From NCBI RefSeq assembly GCF_026262505.1, contig NC_067205.1, positions 22,663,585-22,727,584 of the forward strand: a stretch of 64,000 bases of DNA, given 5' to 3'. Position numbers and translations under genes: made by a program. Origin of the DNA: Trichomonas vaginalis G3 (lineage: Eukaryota > Parabasalia > Trichomonadida > Trichomonadidae). Under the pieces are notes generated by a model. It saw only the letters and a list, made by a program, of their open reading frames with translations, was not told the DNA's origin and did not search any database. Below, one piece after another: positions 29,919 through 40,167 of the stretch. Within the stretch, counting starts at the first letter, position 1. Each line of letters opens with the position of its first letter.

Positions 29919-30970
29919 AAGGGTTTCGTTTTGCGAAAAAAACGTACAATACGCAATTTCGCTAAAAAACATTTAGCTAGCAATTTCGACCTTTGACTCC
30001 ACTCAAGACGTCACTTTTTTAATTTTGCGGTATCATATTTTTGGAAAATCTTTATGAATATTATATAAAAAGTCTCTTTAATATCTATATTTCATATTTT
30101 TTATCGATTTTTAAAGTTTTTGCGAAAAGTATTCAATTATTTTTGCTATTTGGTCGGGTAAATGTCAGATTTGCGACATTTTCTGATATGATATTCAGAT
30201 TCTACGTTGATAATAATGCTTATAGAACCCTCTTGCTATTGTGTCAAAATTGCGAAACCGATAGCAAAAATATCTCGCAATATCAAAATTGAGATATTGA
30301 GTGAATTATGCATTATAGAGATTAAAAATCTGATTTGTGAAAACATCTCATCAGTTTCTAGCTAATTCAAAAATCTTTACTATCTTATTCGATTAAAATG
30401 AAAAGGGAATAGTTTCATTATGCTTTAAATGACAGCCTTATAATATAATCATAGTTTTCGCTCAATATGCAGCATTTTTTTTTCGAAATCTATGGTCAAT
30501 ATCCTAAATACTGATTGCTTTGCATCCATATCTCTTACATTTTCTATACCCACATCACTATTCATTGCTATTCCTATCTTTTTCATTTTTGTTTGTTTCT
30601 CATAATTTCTCAAAAAACATGATAACTTGATATTTGTAAATATCATACTTTATAACGTAAATAAGAACTTGACCTATTAAGAAAAGCAGTAATGAAAAGA
30701 AAATCTGAAATTCATAAAAATTACAAGTTTCTGATGACAATTAGCTTAATTAAACCAGGTACAAGATTATATAATTGTATTTTCTATCCAATTATCCATA
30801 TAATATCTTATCCAGAAAAAATAACTTGATCAATACCAAATGATTTTTTAACTAGTAAATAAAGTATTTTCTTTACACACACATTGTATATCATAGTTTT
30901 TTTTGGTTTCGCAAAACATCCAAAAACAAATATGCTATAAAAGTGACAATTTTAGCAAAACGAAACCCTT
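29919..30970 (+). mobile_element. Element B, copy 2 (1,052 bp)
   Basis: The same termini AAGGGTTTCGTTTTGC and complement; near-identical to copy 3 and in the same orientation. It carries the 65-codon frame (30449-30646, minus). Flanking 9-mers ATCTGAATT / ATCCTAAAT match at 6 of 9. It ends only ~100 bases before the start of the C2-like gene, so it may have replaced part of that gene's upstream region. Confidence 0.85.
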
Positions 30971-31072
30971 ATCCTAAATCAAGGTTCATTAAATGTAGAA
31001 TATATTAAATCCGATCATGAAAAATTTAGAGTGGATCCGATTTTTTTTCCTAGAAATCTCAAGTGCGACAAA

Positions 31073-31825
31073 ATGGGGAAAGCTTATGTACGAGTCCACC
31101 ACTTGAGTCAACGTCCAGTGGGAAACTTTATAGGATGTAATTTCAAGATGATAATTAAATTAACTCCAGGAAGTATAGGCCTTTCAGCCAATTTTACAAA
31201 TACTTTTCCGCCGTCGTGCAATCACGTATACAGATTCGAATATAACTCACCAGAGAAAGTAATTTTTGAAATAAATCTAGTAGAAGCTAACGTTTACTCA
31301 GATCAATCTATAGCGAGCGTTTCTCTGCCACTAGAATGGTTTCCAAAAGATCAGATTGTAAGAATGTGGTTTCCACTCAAACCAGCCAGGCCTGGCATAT
31401 CCGACCTACTTGTCTTATTAGATATTCATCTCGCATTTCAAACAGCCGAATTTCAGGCACCTTTTGGTAATATGCTTGTAAAACCGAAATGGCAAATCCC
31501 CGATTACCTCTGGCGTTTAAATCCTCAAGCCCCAAATCAAAATACTTATTCAAATATTCGTTATCCAATGAGCCAACAAACAGCAGGACCTATGTACCCA
31601 GCCCAATACCCTGTACCAATGTATCCAAACCAAAACGGAGGATGGAATTATAATCAAGGCCATATGGGAGGTTCTCCACAATATATGGGACAGCCACCAG
31701 GTGGAGTTAATGCTCAGCAGCCCATTTATCCTCCGCCTCAAATTAATTATCCAAGGGTACCTGCACCTGGACAACCCCCACCAGGATCTAATTCTCAGTG
31801 GGGTGGCCAGCCATACTATCATTAG
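31073..31825 (+). CDS. C2-like domain protein with Pro/Gly/Tyr-rich tail
   Basis: 250 aa from the first ATG (MGKAYVRVHHL); the open frame begins at a GTG at 31031. Residues ~1-130 form a beta-sandwich pattern resembling a C2 domain (GKAYVRVHHLSQRPVG; FEINLVEANVYSDQSIASVS; a closing DLLVLLDIHLAF). The usual calcium-binding Asp pairs are not obvious, so calcium binding is doubtful. Residues ~160-250 are a low-complexity tail of PMYP, YPVP, PPPQ and GQPP units. Probably a membrane- or protein-binding adaptor. The gene lies between two direct copies of element B. Confidence 0.65.
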   Translation: MGKAYVRVHHLSQRPVGNFIGCNFKMIIKLTPGSIGLSANFTNTFPPSCNHVYRFEYNSPEKVIFEINLVEANVYSDQSIASVSLPLEWFPKDQIVRMWFPLKPARPGISDLLVLLDIHLAFQTAEFQAPFGNMLVKPKWQIPDYLWRLNPQAPNQNTYSNIRYPMSQQTAGPMYPAQYPVPMYPNQNGGWNYNQGHMGGSPQYMGQPPGGVNAQQPIYPPPQINYPRVPAPGQPPPGSNSQWGGQPYYH

Positions 31826-32248
31826 TCTCATTGTTTTATTTAATTTATTATATGTTTTTGCGATATTAAATGTTTTTTTGTTTGTTATTGAATTAAAGCT
31901 ATATCCTATTCTTAATTTAAGAGCCTTTTTTGTATTCGTGTTATTTTAAAATATCAAAATCTCGATGATGAATTTTTTGGCACCTGAAAAATAAACATTG
32001 ACACTCTTTAAAGACTTTAATACTAATGTAAATTAAAACGAATCATCCAGAAAATTTGACATTTTCGAGATTTTTGTGGATCAATATTCTGATGAAATAA
32101 TTAAATGCTTTAATTATTCTCAAATTATACACCTTTTTGTTTTGCCACTTTGTGGTTTGGCTATTTTAACAAGTAAACTTGTCCTACATTCCCAATTAAG
32201 AAAATACAGCACCATAATTAGAAATCATGAAAAAATGCTAATACCATT
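31826..32248. other. Intergenic, nothing recognised
   Basis: Spacer between the C2-like gene and element B copy 3; no supported feature. Confidence 0.4.
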
Positions 32249-33300
32249 AAGGGTTTCGTTTTGCGAAAAAAACGTACAATACGCAATTTCGCTAAAAAAA
32301 CATTTAGCTAGCAATTTCGACCTTTGACTCCACTCAAGACGTCACTTTTTTAATTTTGCGGTATCATATTTTTGGAAAATCTTTATGTATTATATAAAAA
32401 GTCTCTTTAATATCTATATTTCATATTTTTATCGATTTTTAAAGTTTTTGCGAAAAGTATTCAATTATTTTTGCTATTTGGTCGGGTAAATGCCAGATTT
32501 GCGACATTTTCTGATATGATATTCAGATTCTACGTTGATAATAATGCTTATAGAACCCTCTTGCTATTGTGTCAAAATTGCGAAACCGATAGCAAAAATA
32601 TCTCGCAATATCAAAATTGAATATGAGTGAATTATGCATTATAGAGATTAAACAAATCTGATTTGTGAAAACATCTCATCAGTTTCTAGCTAATTCAAAA
32701 ATCTTTACTATCTTATTCGATTAAAATGAAAAGGGAATAGTTTCATTATGCTTTAAATGACAGCCTTATAATATAATCATAGTTTTCGCTCAATTAGCAG
32801 CATTTTTTTTTCGAAATCTATGGTCAATATCCTAAATACTGATTGCTTTGCATCCATATCTCTTACATTTTCTATACCCACATCACTATTCATTGCTATT
32901 CCTATCTTTTTCATTTTTGTTTGTTTCTCATAATTTCTCAAAAAACATGATAACTTGATATTTGTAAATATCATACTTTATAACGTAAATAAGAACTTGA
33001 CCTATTAAGAAAAGCAGTAATGAAAAGAAAATCTGAAATTCATAAAAATTACAAGTTTCTGATGACAATTAGCTTAATTAAACCAGGTACAAGATTATAT
33101 AATTGTATTTTCTATCCAATTATCCATATAATATCTTATCCAGAAAAAATAACTTGATCAATACCAAATGATTTTTAACTAGTTAAATAAAGTATTTTCT
33201 TTACACACACATTGTATATCATAGTTTTTTTTTTGGTTTCGCAAAACATCCAAAAACAAATATGCTATAAAAGTGACAATTTTAGCAAAACAAAACCCTT
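32249..33300 (+). mobile_element. Element B, copy 3 (1,052 bp) with exact 9-bp duplication
   Basis: Termini AAGGGTTTCGTTTTGC...GCAAAACAAAACCCTT. Flanked by AATACCATT at 32240-32248 and 33301-33309, an exact 9-bp target duplication as produced by Mutator-like (MULE) transposases among others. It contains the 65-codon frame on the minus strand (32777-32974). No transposase, so non-autonomous. It lies ~80 bases from the Polinton. Confidence 0.88.
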
Positions 33301-33378
33301 AATACCATTTGTTAATTTATTGACTAGAAACTATATTTTCGACAGACCCAAAACTTTATTTCAAATTATTAAAATTAT

Positions 33379-33826
33379 AGTAGTATATGTGGACGGGTTG
33401 TGTGACTTTTTTTGTAAACGTAAGAATTCATACAATATCGAGCGATTTTGTATCATTTTTTTTAACATATGAAGTAAAAAATGTATGATTCTGACGGTTT
33501 TTATTCTTACGTTTTTGAATAAATCAAGATTTAAAAAATTTTCAAAATTGTAAGACATTTACACTCAACCCAAACATAATGAAATAAATCATTAAAAAAT
33601 TAACATTAATTTTAAAATAATTTATTTTTTATCTTTTATAAAAGAAGCTATATATAGATGATGTCAGATATTCCGCGATTAATTAAACATTGTTTAAATC
33701 CTGAATGGAATCAATGGAGTCATAATCAAAGACCTCATAAACGAGTAAAAGATTCACTACCATAATGAAATAAAAAATAAAAAAATAAACTTTAAAAATT
33801 CATGTCTCAGAATCAACATTGAACTT
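33379..33826 (+). repeat. Polinton left terminal inverted repeat
   Basis: Begins AGTAGTATATG, then GGGTTGTGTGACTTTTTTTG; the inner part (about 33595-33826) is almost identical to the right repeat, including CTATATATAGATGATG and AATTAATTTAAAC-like tracts. A middle stretch differs between the two ends. Confidence 0.85.
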
Positions 33827-33833
33827 TAAGAAA

Positions 33834-34202
33834 TTAATGATTATTTGAATTTATGATATCAATTATTTGATTTATTCTTTCTTCAATCTCTTCTATTCTT
33901 TTTGTTAAATCATCAATTTTCATTAATGAGGTGATTATTGATTGAGGAATAGATTTCAAACTAACCACTCCTTTTATTTTTGAAATTTTGAATCCATCAA
34001 CTTTAAACATTTTATTCAATTTACACGTTGTCAATTCTTCAAATAATTTTTTATTGTTAGCATAATAGTCATTAAATTCTTCAACAGATGAAAAAATTTT
34101 TATTTCAGTAATTGGTTTAACAACGTTTATTTTTTGTTGAACATTTTCACCTTCATTTATTTCTTCCTCCTCTGTTTCATTTATTTTTAAAATCGGTTTC
34201 AT
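33834..34202 (-). CDS. Polinton protein, small, coiled-coil; unknown
   Basis: 122 aa. Acidic N-terminus with EEEEINEG, and a C-terminal predicted coiled coil (LTKRIEEIEERINQIIDIIN). It lies just inside the left terminal repeat and faces out. No family recognised. Confidence 0.5.
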   Translation of the reverse strand: MKPILKINETEEEEINEGENVQQKINVVKPITEIKIFSSVEEFNDYYANNKKLFEELTTCKLNKMFKVDGFKISKIKGVVSLKSIPQSIITSLMKIDDLTKRIEEIEERINQIIDIINSNNH

Positions 34203-34268
34203 TTATCATTAAATAAAAATTAGAATATAAGTGATGAAATATATTTTTTAATTAATATTAAATCAGAA

Positions 34269-34505
34269 ATGGCGGCAGGATTCTTTAAAAAATTATGGGA
34301 TGGAATTAAGAAAGCTGCGGGTTGGGTTCATAAAAATATTATTAAACCCATTGCAAACTTTTTGGCACCAGTAGCGAAAACGGCAGGAACTATCATAGGT
34401 GGAGTATTAGGTACTAAAGCAGGTAATCCGGCGATGGGAGCACAAGCAGGTAACGCAATTGGTGGAATAGCTGAAGGAATACTTAATAAAATAGGAGGTA
34501 GATAG
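34269..34505 (+). CDS. Polinton small amphipathic protein, pVI-like candidate
   Basis: 78 aa. The N-terminal ~25 residues (MAAGFFKKLWDGIKKAAGWV) form an amphipathic, basic-aromatic helix like membrane-active peptides. The C-terminal half is Gly/Ala-rich (TIIGGVLGTKAGNP). Small proteins of this character in Polintons and adenoviruses (pVI, pX) act in membrane penetration or core condensation; that role is inferred. A relative is on the opposite strand at 34530-34745. Confidence 0.55.
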   Translation: MAAGFFKKLWDGIKKAAGWVHKNIIKPIANFLAPVAKTAGTIIGGVLGTKAGNPAMGAQAGNAIGGIAEGILNKIGGR

Positions 34506-34529
34506 TGGAAAAATAAATAAATATTATTT

Positions 34530-34745
34530 TTATCTTAGTATCGGTTGAAGTCTTTGATAAACTTTTTCTCCTTTATTTAATATTTCTCTTATTGGGGCGG
34601 CTTTTGGTGTTATTGATTCAGCAACGTCACTAATTGCTTCTTTATTCTTAAATATCCAATTTGCTCCTTTCTTCATTGTTTCCCAAACTTTATGCGCTCC
34701 TCTTTTTACTTTATCCCACAGTTTCTTAAATATACCTGCAGCCAT
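34530..34745 (-). CDS. Polinton small amphipathic protein, paralogue
   Basis: 71 aa starting MAAGIFKKLWDKVKRGAHKV, clearly related in its first ~12 residues to the convergent 34269-34505 product, but with a different C-terminus (KGEKVYQRLQPILR). Highly basic. Convergent with its sibling, 24 bases apart. Confidence 0.55.
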   Translation of the reverse strand: MAAGIFKKLWDKVKRGAHKVWETMKKGANWIFKNKEAISDVAESITPKAAPIREILNKGEKVYQRLQPILR

Positions 34746-34812
34746 AGTTGATTATTTCATTAAAATTAAAAATTCATTTTCATCTTTTAATTTTGATTTT
34801 TTTTTATAATAA

Positions 34813-36451
34813 ATGACGACTAACTATTTGGTGCTAAACACTAAACCGATTAATGGAAATGTGTTTCATTCATTCGAAAAGATAAATGAAATATTCGCAA
34901 AGAATGACGGTAGAAGATATTATAGAGAACTTGAAAGTTCATGCTATGACTCTGATGCTCCATATTTTGATGATAAACAAACTCATTTAAGAATTACAAA
35001 TCCGGCTCATGATGTGAACCAATTAGGTGACACATATATTAAACGCAAAGTTAAAGCAACTCTAGTTTCAAATAAAGCTTTCACATGTGATGCCGCTTTT
35101 AAATGCATGCGTTTATTCGTTGGTTACAAATCATCAAATCAAAGCTTTAAACAATTAGAAGTAGAAACCGAAAGAGGTGATGCCGGTTATCTTCAGATGG
35201 ATTGCGCCCGTGAATCTTTCGCATTTGCAACATATAAACCAAAATCAGAAAGGAAAGTTAAAAAGTTTGTTCATTCGTTATATAATAATGTTCAAAAATA
35301 TGATAACTCAGTATGTGGTAAATATATTGACCCTTCAGAAGTTTTCAAGAAAGCAAATGAAGAAGTTGATGTCACTTTTGATATGATTATTCCGGTAAAT
35401 GATTTGTTAGCATTTCAGGCGTTCGATGATTATCCTAAATCATTTGGTGAATCATTCTTAAATATTATGTTTTCAGGGATACTTTAGTATTTTGTCAGGT
35501 TGACCCGTTAAGAGTTGCTGATTTACAAAATTACGTTTATGAAAAGATAACTGATGAAAATTATGAAAAGATTATGAATCATGTTTATAAATATGATCGC
35601 AAATTCCAACAAATCGGACTTCCTGCCAAATTAATTACAAGCTTAGCCGCTACATCTGCTGACGCAACAGTTGATGACGTTATTATTTCATGCACAAAGA
35701 TGGAAGTTTTAGAGGATAAATGCATTACACCAGGATACGGTTTAATTGAAGAATCAGTTAAAGCAATACCACGTTTATTCAGTAAGGAAGATCCATTCAT
35801 GATTCCAGCTCAACATATTGACGTTCGTTCACTAAATGGAGGTTGCATCACTCCTGAAGGTATCAGCTCAGATTTCTCATACGCTCTTCATAATGTTACA
35901 GATGTTGTGTTAACATTTCCGAAGAATGCAATGCAAAGAACGTTTTAGAAAATCCAATGCTTCGAGGTCTTCAGGTCACTATAGATTCCAGAAACTTCCC
36001 CGATCAAGCGATGACCACAGTGGGTGACATATTCTTTACACGTATGCTTCAAGCTTCTGATTTAGATGGAGTGAATGAATGCACAGAAGAATACGAGGAC
36101 TCATTAACTAGACCACTGAATGATGATGATGGCACGCCATTAGCTAGAACATGGAAAGACCAAACTTCATTCTTATGCACTATTCCAGTTCAACGTGATG
36201 GAGCGGGTATATTCTTTGATGGATTAGAAACTTTCAACTCACAAGTTACAGTACAAGTGAAAGCTTATCCAATCATTCAGGGTGAAAATGACACTTACTG
36301 TTCAAAGGTGACAAATCCTCCTCAGGTTTGGTTTACTAGGACTACATATTGGACATGGACACCGGACGAAGGTTTGAAATATCATCCAACAGGTACACCA
36401 CCACAGTATAGAAGTTCATATGATGAAATATTGATGAATAGAAATGTTTAA
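34813..36451 (+). pseudogene. Polinton major capsid-type gene, broken
   Basis: A ~1.6 kb stretch of beta-rich coding sequence at the position where Polintons carry the double-jelly-roll major capsid gene, directly upstream of the packaging ATPase. Segments such as VDVTFDMIIPVNDLL and VQVKAYPII have the alternating strand pattern of jelly-roll proteins. The identity rests on position, size and strand pattern rather than on a specific motif. It is broken (about two breaks). Confidence 0.55.
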
Positions 36452-36539
36452 AATTATAAATTTATTTTTGATTAAATGGATTTAAATTCATCCACCCTTA
36501 TGAAGAATTAGCGGAGTATATAATACATACGTAGATGAT

Positions 36540-37302
36540 ATGATTAATGAAGCATTGAGTGATAATAGAAATGCTCTATCTAAGGAAAAATTAATGAAAA
36601 TTCCATATTCTGAATGTTACTTAAATTCAATCACTGCAGCAATTGGTAAACAAAATAAAGGTAAAACATTAACGATATTAAAACAAATTATCATTATTGC
36701 TAACACTTCCCCCTATTCACATGTGTTAATTTATATCAACCGTTCAGGTTCACCTTCAGATGATACATTTGAATCTTTAAAGCATTTAATCAAAATTCCA
36801 ATTATTTATTTATCACAAGAAGAAGCAGAAGATTATTTAAAAAACTTTTTAATGTATAAAGAATTATATAATACAATCAAGAAGCAAGGATTAGAGGATA
36901 AAATTATTGATAAACAACGGGATGAATTATTTGAAACACTTTCTATTTCAAATTTTGATAGAGAATTTTTGCATTCACTCATTTTTCTAGATGATGCAGT
37001 GAAATCAAAACTAATAACAAATGAGAAATCATATTTTAATCAGTTATTAACTCAATGTCGACACATTCAGTGTTCATTCTTTATGGCTGTTCAATACTTT
37101 CAAAGCATTAAGCACAAACATTAAATCAAATCTATCAACACTTTTCATTTTCAGTGGGTTTAGTCGTCAACAGTTGAACGTTATGCTTTATCAAGTGAAT
37201 TTACCAATGAGCATTAATGAACTTTACACACAATATCAGCAATTAGGTGAACATGGAAAAATAATAGTTGATTTAAATAAAGGAAGTGTTAAATTTGATT
37301 AA
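36540..37302 (+). pseudogene. Polinton FtsK/A32-type packaging ATPase, broken
   Basis: Walker A-like AIGKQNKGKTLT near the N-terminus and a Walker B-like LIFLDDA two-thirds along, followed by LTQCRHIQCSFFMAVQY, which corresponds to the sensor region (Q/N after strand 4) of A32-like genome-packaging ATPases. Neighbour of the capsid-type gene as in other Polintons. Broken (about one break). Confidence 0.65.
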
Positions 37303-37416
37303 CTTTTTATAATTAATTTTTATTTTTTATTTATAATTAAACATGACAGAAATGCAAATCTTCTACAGGTTCCATTAAAACAAGGGACAAACAAAAAGGG
37401 TGCATATAATAGAACT

Positions 37417-38241
37417 ATGAAAGTTCCTGATGGAATGAAAGAATTAGTTCATATTGTTGCTGGTCTTCAAAAAGATGTTAAACAAATGAGAAACGTTTTA
37501 ACATTACCAGAAGCTCAAGCATATGCCAAACGTCAAGGTCCAAATTGGGAAGCACACGAAGCAGACATTACGGGTCCAAATGGAAAACCTGATGGTATAA
37601 ATGAAGTTTTCGTTACTGATGGTCAAGGTAATATTAAAGTCATAAATGGTTATAAATTAACTATATCTGATTATCCTAAACGTAAAGCATATAATGAACG
37701 TTATCCTATGCAATTTGATGAAAATGGAAAAGCTGTTAAACAATACATTGGAGAAGGTGAAAATGGTCCAATTAATTCATACCGTCATAATCCATATTCT
37801 TATTTCAATGAAGAATTAAATGCTATTGAAGAGGGACCGGATGGATTACCACGATATTCTAACCAGTTTGATGGTCAATATGCAAATATTAGACCTGAAA
37901 TTTCAGCTAAGAAATTCTTTAAAGTTGCTTTATTCGATCCAGTTTTCGCAAATGTTAAAGATGAACTTAAACAGCAATTCCAACCAATTATAGTAGCAAG
38001 AATTGCATCAGGTGCTTTATCTCAAGCATTCAAAGATTTAATTAAGAAACCATTATATCAGCAACGAGGTTTAACTTATGATTTAGTTAAGGAATCAGAT
38101 AAAAGAAAATTTGAGAAATCAGATGATTATAAGAATGCAATTAATGAATATATTCGGTCTATTAATTTCGATGAAACAGCTAAAAATCAACTTCATGAAC
38201 AAATACAGGGAATAATAGATTCAAAAGTTCCAGCAAAATAA
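37417..38241 (+). CDS. Polinton protein, unknown, possible virion component
   Basis: 274 aa. Hydrophilic with a short coiled segment (~5-30), a central [20 protein letters not shown] region and a helical C-terminus. No membrane segment or known motif. Its place in the capsid/ATPase/fibre block suggests a virion protein; no more can be said. Confidence 0.55.
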   Translation: MKVPDGMKELVHIVAGLQKDVKQMRNVLTLPEAQAYAKRQGPNWEAHEADITGPNGKPDGINEVFVTDGQGNIKVINGYKLTISDYPKRKAYNERYPMQFDENGKAVKQYIGEGENGPINSYRHNPYSYFNEELNAIEEGPDGLPRYSNQFDGQYANIRPEISAKKFFKVALFDPVFANVKDELKQQFQPIIVARIASGALSQAFKDLIKKPLYQQRGLTYDLVKESDKRKFEKSDDYKNAINEYIRSINFDETAKNQLHEQIQGIIDSKVPAK

Positions 38242-38273
38242 AAGTTTAAATATATTTTTTTATTCGAATATAA

Positions 38274-38942
38274 ATGAGAAGACGTTTCACTAGTCAAAAG
38301 AACACTAACGCAAAAGCAGAGATTACGGTTGGTTATAACGTAAATGATGATAAATCACGAATTATTCAAAATGTTAAAGTTAATGTTAGCCCTGAATTAA
38401 CAAGGTCAGCAACTCAACCAAATTTATTAACTCGTGACTTACCGAAGAATGAGGAGAATGAAGAAAACCATGAGAATGGAGACCCAATCATTTTATCTGA
38501 ACCCGGTAAAGAACCTGTTGAAATTCCCACTTATCCAACATACCCCCCTCTTTCATCAAACATCGAGAACCCATATAAAATAGACATTAATTCTGAATTA
38601 ATGAAAATTTACCGTGATATAATAATTAATAATTATGATTCAATAATAAATTTAATTGACCAATCCGGTTTAATTATTTTACCTTATGAATCATTAATTC
38701 ACATTATCGCCATTCTTTGTGATGTTCAAGATTCAGACGTTAAGATTCAATTTTTCATAGATGATGAGGTTTCATGCTGCGGAACAGTTGCAAAAATAAA
38801 TCCTATAAAGGATATTAGCACAATTAAGATATCAAAGAACGGAACAACAACTGAACTTCATTTAACATATAATGATATTTATAATAAAATAGTTGATGAA
38901 TATAAAATATCACTTGAAAAATTCTTTGTTAAGGCTATTTAA
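38274..38942 (+). CDS. Polinton protein, unknown
   Basis: 222 aa with a disordered N-terminal half (NEENEENHENGD, Pro-rich EIPTYPTYPPL) and a folded helical/beta C-terminal half (~100-222). It follows the previous gene by 32 bases. No recognised family. Confidence 0.55.
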   Translation: MRRRFTSQKNTNAKAEITVGYNVNDDKSRIIQNVKVNVSPELTRSATQPNLLTRDLPKNEENEENHENGDPIILSEPGKEPVEIPTYPTYPPLSSNIENPYKIDINSELMKIYRDIIINNYDSIINLIDQSGLIILPYESLIHIIAILCDVQDSDVKIQFFIDDEVSCCGTVAKINPIKDISTIKISKNGTTTELHLTYNDIYNKIVDEYKISLEKFFVKAI

Positions 38943-39430
38943 TATTCAAGCATTAACATTATCGAATAATAATCCTTTGAATCATAATCAATAATAATTG
39001 ACCTTTCACCAGTTTCTATCGTTTGTTTTATTTCTTTTTGTTCCCCACTATCTGGATCGTCATTGTAATTGTTTTTTGTTATAGTATCAGCTTTATCTTT
39101 AACTTCAATCTTTTTCCATCGGGATATTTAAACCAAATTCCAAAAATTCGATATTGTCAATCTGTTCATATTTTAATCTATCAATTACATTTTTAATACC
39201 ATCTGAAAATCTTATGAAATGGTCATTATATGGGTTTGATTGAACTAAATTTGAATGAAGTGAAATATAACCTGTTGATGAATATGACACTGACTCATAT
39301 TTTCTGAAAACACTAAATTTATAACATGAATGAATTTCTTATTCGTTGAATTTATGAATTCTTGAGGTAATCTTATTCTAGTTTTATTTATCACTGGAAA
39401 ATAACGCTTTACCATATTTTTAATCGTAAT
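38943..39430 (-). pseudogene. Polinton minus-strand gene remnant, possibly minor capsid-like
   Basis: Disrupted minus-strand coding sequence. A patch reading TGYISLHSNLVQSNPYNDHF has the look of single-jelly-roll penton-type proteins, in which a short strand of the form hydrophobic-x-H/C-S/D-x-hydrophobic-V precedes an asparagine-rich loop. This is a weak resemblance. Broken. Confidence 0.3.
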
Positions 39431-39434
39431 AAAA

Positions 39435-40143
39435 ATGTCAATTATCAATATTATTTCGAATAATAACTGTGAATTAAATTTAACAGTTAGCGGAATTTAT
39501 AATGTTACTCTCGTTTCTGTGAGTGGTAAATTTAATCCCATTCTTTTAGACCCTTCAGATTATATATCATTTATTAAAGATGACCATGAAAAAACGTATG
39601 ATATGTATATAATAATGTGATAGCGAAATGGGATATTAACACGATTTTAAGTTATTTAAATGAATCATTTATCGTATGGTATGAAGAAAATTTTAAATCA
39701 AAACCTGATAAACTTTTTGAACTTGATGAAATAAATAACCTTATTAAATTCCCGCTGAAAATTAAATTTTGTACTCCTCATCTTCGTTCATTGTTGGGGA
39801 TATTAAATTTTGAAAAAGATGTTGGGGATGTTTTGTATTCTGACACTGGTTCCAATTTCATTTTAATCAAATGTGATAAAGTTAATACCCCAATGAGATT
39901 TTCACATCAAACATTAGACCCTAACTCTTACCCATCAATACAAAACATTTTATCCATCAACTTAAACACATTTTCTTTATCATATCCGTTTCAATTATCC
40001 GGAATTCATTTATTCTTCATTCAAAAGATTTATCAAATATTAAATTTAGAATAACTGACCTATTTGATTGTGATTTAGAATTCATGAATGAAATATTATG
40101 GCAATTTCAAATAGAAAAAATAGGTGATGAGATAACAGATTAA
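39435..40143 (+). pseudogene. Polinton plus-strand gene remnant, unknown
   Basis: Beta-rich coding remnants running from just beyond the divergent minus-strand remnant to the fibre gene. A patch NFILIKCDKVNTPMRFSHQT resembles the same minor-capsid pattern noted for its neighbour. Broken. Assignment is tentative. Confidence 0.35.
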
Positions 40144-40167
40144 ATATTTATTTTTAAATCATAATAA

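Noticed and set aside
29706-29972. 88-codon minus-strand frame
   Set aside because: It starts inside the element B terminus and runs into spacer.
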